A stretch of DNA of 64,000 nucleotides from JACQAP01 sp035275265 (GTDB lineage Bacteria > Pseudomonadota > Gammaproteobacteria > Burkholderiales > JACQAP01): positions 150,140-214,139 of the forward strand of contig DATENC010000008.1 in the NCBI GenBank assembly GCA_035275265.1, given 5' to 3'. The position numbers and the translations under genes were made by a program. This document shows positions 59,879 to 64,000 of the stretch, piece after piece (the stretch's first letter is position 1; the number at the start of each line of letters is the position of its first letter). A model generated the notes under the pieces. The model did no database searches, was not told the DNA's origin, and worked only from the letters and a program-made list of their open reading frames with translations.

Positions 59879-59890
59879 GGCGTTCCCCCG

Positions 59891-60787
59891 TTACTTGCTG
59901 CGCACTGCGACGCCGGCCCAGGATTCGACCACCCTGCATATCGAGGTGAAATCCGAGTCGGCGCCGTACACCGCGTTGGTCACCGCCAGCATCTGGCGCA
60001 CGGCGGCGCCGACTACCATCGGTACTCCGAGCGACTCCGCCTCGTCAATGCAGAGGCGCACGTCCTTGTACGACAAGCCGGTGGCGAAGCCGAAATCGAA
60101 GGTGCCCGGCAGGATCGCGCGCGGAAACTTGTCCACTGTCGCGCTGTTGCGGCCGGTACCGGCATTCAGGATGTCGAGCATCATCTTCGGATCCAGCCCG
60201 GCCTTCACGCCCATCACCATGGCCTCGGACGATACGGCGATGGCGGCGGCGGCCAACAGATTGTTGGCGAGCTTCATGGTCTGCGCTTGTCCGGCGACCT
60301 CGCCAAGATGAAACGGCTTGCCAAAGGTCTTGAGTACCGCTTCCAGTTCCGCGTACACGTTCTTCGGACACGACACCATGACTGCGAGCGTGCCTTCGCG
60401 CGCGCCCTTGAGGCCGCCGCTGACCGGTGCATCCACATAGGTGATGTTGCGCTCGGCCAGCGCCCGCGCGACGATGCCCGCGGTGCGCGGGCCGATGGTG
60501 GAAAAATCGGCGACGCGCTTTACGCGCGTTCCCTCGATCACGCCGCCGCGGCCCAGCGCCACGTTCTGCACGATCTCCGGATTGGGAAGGCTGAGGAATA
60601 CGGTCTGCGCCTTGCTGGCTACTTCGGCCGCTGAGCCGGCCCTTTGCGCACCGGCCTTTTCGATCGCAGCGACGGCCTTCTCATCGGTATCGAATATGCA
60701 CAGCCGATGACCGGCGTTCAGGAGCCGGGCGGACATGAGCGACCCCATTCTTCCGACCCCGACAAATCCGAAAGTTTCGTGTTCCAT
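59891..60787 (-). CDS. NAD(P)-dependent beta-hydroxyacid dehydrogenase
   Basis: 298 residues. Cofactor loop FVGVGRMGSLMSARLLNAGH, substrate loop VDAPVSGGLKGAREGTLAVM, and the catalytic lysine in QTMKLANNLLAAA. Member of the 3-hydroxyisobutyrate dehydrogenase family, like the gene at 31832, but only moderately similar. The ATG at 60787 has AAGGGGG six bases upstream (an ATG at 60793 lies immediately after that site and is less suitable). First gene of the minus-strand Liv system 3 operon. Confidence 0.9.
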   Translation of the reverse strand: MEHETFGFVGVGRMGSLMSARLLNAGHRLCIFDTDEKAVAAIEKAGAQRAGSAAEVASKAQTVFLSLPNPEIVQNVALGRGGVIEGTRVKRVADFSTIGPRTAGIVARALAERNITYVDAPVSGGLKGAREGTLAVMVSCPKNVYAELEAVLKTFGKPFHLGEVAGQAQTMKLANNLLAAAAIAVSSEAMVMGVKAGLDPKMMLDILNAGTGRNSATVDKFPRAILPGTFDFGFATGLSYKDVRLCIDEAESLGVPMVVGAAVRQMLAVTNAVYGADSDFTSICRVVESWAGVAVRSK

Positions 60788-61214
60788 TGCCATCCCCCTT
60801 CGATTCGTTTCTTGACCGCCCGCGGCGGCGCCGTCTTTGCATCCAGTGCGCACTCGATTCAGAGGCGACATAGTATCGGGGACGCGCTGATTCAGCATCC
60901 CCGAATGCGAAGAACCACACGTGTTTGGGTGCAGTTTTTGGCCGTTGCGGCGCAGCAACTCCGTTCCCGCCGATCTGCCTCCAAAAAACGATGGACTCGA
61001 TGCGACCAGTTCGTCTGGTATTCAAGGGCAGCCCGATGAGAATTTCGAAACACCGCGGCGGTCAGCAACGGTGTTGGAAGGTTCGTGGTGTATCTGAATC
61101 CCGGCTGGGCCGCAATATCGCAATTGCATGTCGATACCGCATAATAGATCCTGCAGGTCGCCCCGCACCGACTTCCTTGCCGTCGTGAGGTTGAATCAGA
61201 GAAAGGACGTTTTG
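60788..61214. other. 427-base divergent intergenic region
   Basis: No gene recognised. It contains the 7-base stem TCGGGGA/TCCCCGA (60876-60904) upstream of the dehydrogenase operon and a GCAAT-ATCGCA-ATTGC inverted repeat (61112-61127) upstream of the EAL gene. No convincing sigma-70 promoter was found. Confidence 0.5.
60876..60904. promoter_or_regulatory. Inverted repeat upstream of the dehydrogenase/PrpD/Liv operon
   Basis: TCGGGGA (60876-60882) and TCCCCGA (60898-60904), with an inner GC/GC pair, about 90-120 bases upstream of the operon's first ATG. Possible operator or leader hairpin. Confidence 0.35.
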
Positions 61215-62579
61215 ATGAATGCTCCCACGTACGGGTACACGCTGGGTTTCATCCAGAGCATGCTCGCCGAGAAATCGGGTAGAGCATCGGGATGGTTCAA
61301 GGAATTGGAGCTCGGAACCGCCTTTCAGCCGATCTTCAGCCTGCCGCACAAGCGTGCGATCGGCTTCGATGCCAGCGTGCGCGGCACCGATTCCCAAGGC
61401 AAGCCGGTGTCCGCCGAGTCGCTGTTCGGCCCGGTGGTGAACTATTCCGAGACCTCCCTGTTGGATCTGCTGTCCATCACTACCCACGTCCACAATTTCT
61501 TCACACGCAAGCCGCCGCAAGGACTGCTGTTCGTCAATTTGCATCCCGAAGTGTTCCTGGACTCGGAGCACACGACGGATTTCATCGCCGAGCTGGTGCG
61601 GCACTACGAGGTGCCCAGAGGCAGCCTTGCGATCGACATTCCCGGTTCCGTATTGCAGGACGAAAGGCTCAGCGCGCCGCTGGATCGCTACAGGAAGCTC
61701 GGTTGCCTGATCTCGGTGGACGATTTCGGCGTTGACAACTCAAACCTCGACACGGTGTGGCACACGGCGCCGGCAGTGGTGAAGATGGGACGTTCGGTAA
61801 TCGTCGACGCCACCGGGGACCAGCGAGCCCGGCAGGCGCTGCCGCGCGCGGTCTCACTGCTTCACGAAATGGGAACGCTGGTCGTCATGGAAGGCATCGA
61901 AACCGAAATGGAGGCGCTTATGGCAATCGACTCCGATGCGGACTTCGCCACCGGTTTCTATTTCGGGTCTCCCCACAACGATGTCGGCGGGTATTCCACC
62001 CCGGACTCCTTGTTGGACGCGCTGTGGAACACGTACAAGAAGCGCGCCCCCAGCCGGACCAAGGAAACGGCGGCACGTGCGTCGCTGCAGGATGAACCCC
62101 TGCACTCATCGGAGATCAGGAAACTGCCACGCGCCTCTCCCGCCGAGATCAGCCGTTACCGCGACGAGCGGCGGCCGTTTATCTCGGCAATCCAGCGCAT
62201 TGCTGCCCTGGTGAAATCAGGCGACGACTTCGAGGTCGCATGCAGCGCATTCCTCGCGCTACCGGGTGCGATCCGCTGTTACATGCTCGACGCTGACGGC
62301 AAGCAGGTCGGCACCGACGTATATTCTCGCCATCCTCCCGCAGCGCAGGGCGTGGATTTCAACGCGCTGATCACGCATGCCGACGCGGACTGGTCACGAC
62401 GCGACTTTTTCAGCCGCGCGCGCAACGAACCGGAAGTCGCTCAGGTTACGCGGCAGTACTGCTCGCTCAGCGGACATACCCGCTGCGTGACTTTCTCGGT
62501 GGCGACGACCGTGCAGCGCAAGCCCGTGGTTGTTTGCGGCGACGTGGATTGGACTGCACACGCCCACGTCCGACATTAG
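61215..62579 (+). CDS. Degenerate EAL-domain protein with sensory C-terminal domain
   Basis: 454-residue cytoplasmic protein. An EAL-like domain spans about 30-280; the EAL triad reads DAS (Asp52 in place of Glu). The ELTE position reads DIPG (Asp141) and the late Gln of QGYLF is Thr246 in ATGFYF. Asn108, Asp169-Asp170, Lys190 and Glu226/Glu229 are kept. Phosphodiesterase activity is therefore doubtful; c-di-GMP binding or signalling is more likely. The C-terminal part (about 320-454, with DWSRRDFFSRARNEPEVAQV and VVCGDVDWT) resembles a PDC/Cache-type ligand domain. ATG at 61215 with a GAAAGGA-like site. Convergent with the barrel gene. Confidence 0.87.
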   Translation: MNAPTYGYTLGFIQSMLAEKSGRASGWFKELELGTAFQPIFSLPHKRAIGFDASVRGTDSQGKPVSAESLFGPVVNYSETSLLDLLSITTHVHNFFTRKPPQGLLFVNLHPEVFLDSEHTTDFIAELVRHYEVPRGSLAIDIPGSVLQDERLSAPLDRYRKLGCLISVDDFGVDNSNLDTVWHTAPAVVKMGRSVIVDATGDQRARQALPRAVSLLHEMGTLVVMEGIETEMEALMAIDSDADFATGFYFGSPHNDVGGYSTPDSLLDALWNTYKKRAPSRTKETAARASLQDEPLHSSEIRKLPRASPAEISRYRDERRPFISAIQRIAALVKSGDDFEVACSAFLALPGAIRCYMLDADGKQVGTDVYSRHPPAAQGVDFNALITHADADWSRRDFFSRARNEPEVAQVTRQYCSLSGHTRCVTFSVATTVQRKPVVVCGDVDWTAHAHVRH

Positions 62580-62582
62580 CTA

Positions 62583-63359
62583 CTAGTAGCTGTAGTTGAA
62601 CATCACCCCGATTCCGAAATCGGGGCTGCCGTCACTGAAGCCTGCCAAGCCGTACGCCTGCAGCTTCAACTCGCGCGACAGACGTTGCGACATGAATGCC
62701 GTCACTTCGCTGATGCGGCTGCCCGTAGAGGTGATGCTCGGACGGAAGTCGTAGGCGAGCCCCACACTCGTCTCGCTCGACACGCGATACGAGCCCCCAA
62801 CGGAACCATAAAACACGTTGTGAAGGTCTAGACCTGGCGGATCGCCGTACAGGCGATAGCCGAGCGAGCCGAACGCGTCGATCACCCCTATCGGCTTGAA
62901 AACATCCACCTGTACGGAATAATCGTTCTCGCCAGTGCCCAGCCCTTTGTCGTTGTCGCCCGTGCCCAGCTTCACTTTCGCGCCGACATCGAGGCCGAAC
63001 GTCGAATCGCGCTCATCGATAAGGTTGTAAAACGCGCCGCCAACGATGTCACCCAGACCGGATTCGGTGCGTACCGCCGTCCCAGCGCCGGGGATCGTGA
63101 CCTGGCCTTCGCCGGCACCGATGACGTTGCCAGGCCCGGTGATGCGAATAAACGGAACGGCTAGCCTGAAGGTCCAGAGCCCGGTCTCGTACTTGCCGGT
63201 GACTGGCACATACCAGACTTCCGTTTTTTCTGGTTCACCGTAATCGCCGCTCGAGTAGTCCACGCCAGTGCCGACGGTCAGGCCCTCAGCAAGCGTCGCA
63301 GTGGTACCAACCATAAGTACGGCAAGGAGGCCGCGGGGCCAAACCTTCAGTCGAGTCAT
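62583..63359 (-). CDS. Outer-membrane beta-barrel protein
   Basis: 258 residues with a signal peptide (GLLAVLMVGTTATLAEG) and alternating hydrophobic strands separated by Gly/Asp-rich turns, for example FGLDVGAKVKLGTGDNDKG and SVGLAYDFRPS. The protein ends in an aromatic residue (MFNYSY), the signal for outer-membrane insertion. It resembles small barrel transporters found next to degradation clusters, but no ligand can be named. The ATG at 63359 has GGAGAC upstream. Its stop lies three bases from the stop of the EAL gene. Confidence 0.8.
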   Translation of the reverse strand: MTRLKVWPRGLLAVLMVGTTATLAEGLTVGTGVDYSSGDYGEPEKTEVWYVPVTGKYETGLWTFRLAVPFIRITGPGNVIGAGEGQVTIPGAGTAVRTESGLGDIVGGAFYNLIDERDSTFGLDVGAKVKLGTGDNDKGLGTGENDYSVQVDVFKPIGVIDAFGSLGYRLYGDPPGLDLHNVFYGSVGGSYRVSSETSVGLAYDFRPSITSTGSRISEVTAFMSQRLSRELKLQAYGLAGFSDGSPDFGIGVMFNYSY

Positions 63360-63552
63360 TCCATGTCTCCTTCGATTTCATGCATCGGCGGTGCGCTCGG
63401 CCTGGTCAGGACACCCTCGGGGCCGCGAGATACACGACGGAAGCCGGGCGGAAGAGGTGAAAGCCGTAAATCGACGCTCATTTGAGCAATCGTTCGCATT
63501 TGCGGGCGAAAATGCCATCGTCGACAGGGGTCCTTTCGGCTCATCCCATCCG

Positions 63553-63580
63553 TCATGTGAAAGTGGAAAACGTCACATGA
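63553..63580. promoter_or_regulatory. 8-12-8 inverted repeat upstream of the secreted-protein gene
   Basis: TCATGTGA (63553-63560) and TCACATGA (63573-63580) are perfect reverse complements with a 12-base spacer. They lie between divergent genes, 44-71 bases before the plus-strand ATG at 63624. Possible operator. Confidence 0.4.
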
Positions 63581-63623
63581 TGCTGCATAAACTGGTCCGG
63601 CTCTATTGCACAAGGAGATAGTC

Positions 63624-64000
63624 ATGTCCAGGAAACGCATCATAGCGATCGCGGCCGTTTCCCTCGCCGTCGCCGCGACCGGAGCGGGCATAGCGCGGGC
63701 GGGTGTGGCCGACCTGCATGGGGAGACCCACACCCACTGGCAGGACCAGCGTAGTGCCGAAACTCAACTCGGCGTGCCGCGCCTTGCCGATGGCACCATC
63801 GATGTTCAGTCCCTGATAAACGGGGTCGACAACCTCGTCGAGCGAGGTGTGCGCGAGATCCAGTTCCGCGATGGCACGCTTACTCAGGACGAAGCGAGAA
63901 GCCTGGTGTTGCGGATTGAAGGCAACCTGCTTGGCGACCTTGCGACGCGGCTGCCGAACGATGGCATCCAGCGCCAGATCACGCTGCGCGGGGACGTTGA
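63624..64000 (+). CDS. Exported protein of unknown function, 5' part
   Basis: Open from an ATG at 63624 (AGGAG at 63613-63617) to the window edge, 125 codons. Signal peptide with IIAIAAVSLAVAATGAGIA and cleavage near ARA or AGVA; the mature part begins with a histidine-containing stretch (DLHGETHTHWQD). No family was recognised from the visible part. Divergent from the barrel gene, with the inverted repeat between them. The 3' end is outside the window. Confidence 0.75.
   Translation, partial: MSRKRIIAIAAVSLAVAATGAGIARAGVADLHGETHTHWQDQRSAETQLGVPRLADGTIDVQSLINGVDNLVERGVREIQFRDGTLTQDEARSLVLRIEGNLLGDLATRLPNDGIQRQITLRGDV

Noticed and set aside
62578..62591. 14-base perfect palindrome AGCTACTAGTAGCT
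   Set aside because: It arises from the codons and stops at the convergent ends of the EAL and barrel genes, with no stem plus T-run.
63556..63577. TGTGA...TCACA, suspected CRP site
   Set aside because: Spacing is 12 bases instead of 6, so it is not a CRP site; kept only as a general inverted repeat.
1..64000. CRISPR arrays, insertion sequences, prophage or integron features
   Set aside because: No regularly spaced long repeats, transposases, integrases or att-like sites were seen.

Overview
The window looks like a chromosomal segment of a GC-rich betaproteobacterium, probably Burkholderiales or an uncultured relative. This rests on the DUF2844/DUF3443 gene pair, a DUF2189 membrane protein, a short PutA, and the abundance of Liv-type transporters, CoA transferases and beta-hydroxyacid dehydrogenases. 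No rRNA, tRNA, transposase, phage gene or CRISPR array was recognised, so the region reads as ordinary catabolic chromosome, not as an island.

Layout. 1-7159: a minus-strand operon (NodB-fold deacetylase, ornithine cyclodeaminase/mu-crystallin, polyamine-type ABC importer) behind a near-consensus promoter whose -10 lies in a perfect inverted repeat, beside a divergent GntR/FCD regulator. 7261-18681: single genes (SnoaL-like protein, two-gene D-aminoacylase/HtrA-like stretch, YbfB-type exporter, TPR protein, cupin, phospholipid-methyltransferase-like enzyme, SleB hydrolase, DUF2189 protein behind a structured leader, aspartate dehydrogenase divergent from a CnbZ-like Rid protein). 18682-23505: Liv transporter 1 (minus), then an MFS carrier and a small secreted protein. 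25997-33988: aldo/keto reductase, Liv transporter 2, a beta-hydroxyacid dehydrogenase and an FAD monooxygenase (plus). 34221-38397: PutA and a DUF2817 M14-like peptidase. 38588-41890: an orphan protein and the DUF2844/DUF3443 pair. 41933-45668: a CoA-dependent degradation cluster (minus). 45877-49804: secreted DUF6282 protein, quinate/shikimate dehydrogenase, SDR, 2-hydroxyacid dehydrogenase. 49955-52096: a pseudo-cyclase/PEGA protein with a Ser/Thr kinase. 52124-60787: a minus-strand operon with Liv transporter 3 (containing a LivM-LivG fusion), MmgE/PrpD, a beta-hydroxyacid dehydrogenase, a carboxymuconolactone-decarboxylase-like protein and an MBL lactonase-like protein. 61215-end: a degenerate EAL protein, an outer-membrane beta-barrel and the start of a secreted protein.

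The dominant theme is uptake and breakdown of organic acids, amino compounds and aromatic derivatives: three Liv-type importers plus one polyamine-type importer, each beside its own enzymes. The less ordinary content is a set of proteins that keep a fold but lose catalytic residues (HtrA-like, cyclase-like, EAL-like), a lipoprotein with two pepsin-like Asp motifs, a candidate structured RNA, and several families of short dispersed intergenic repeats.
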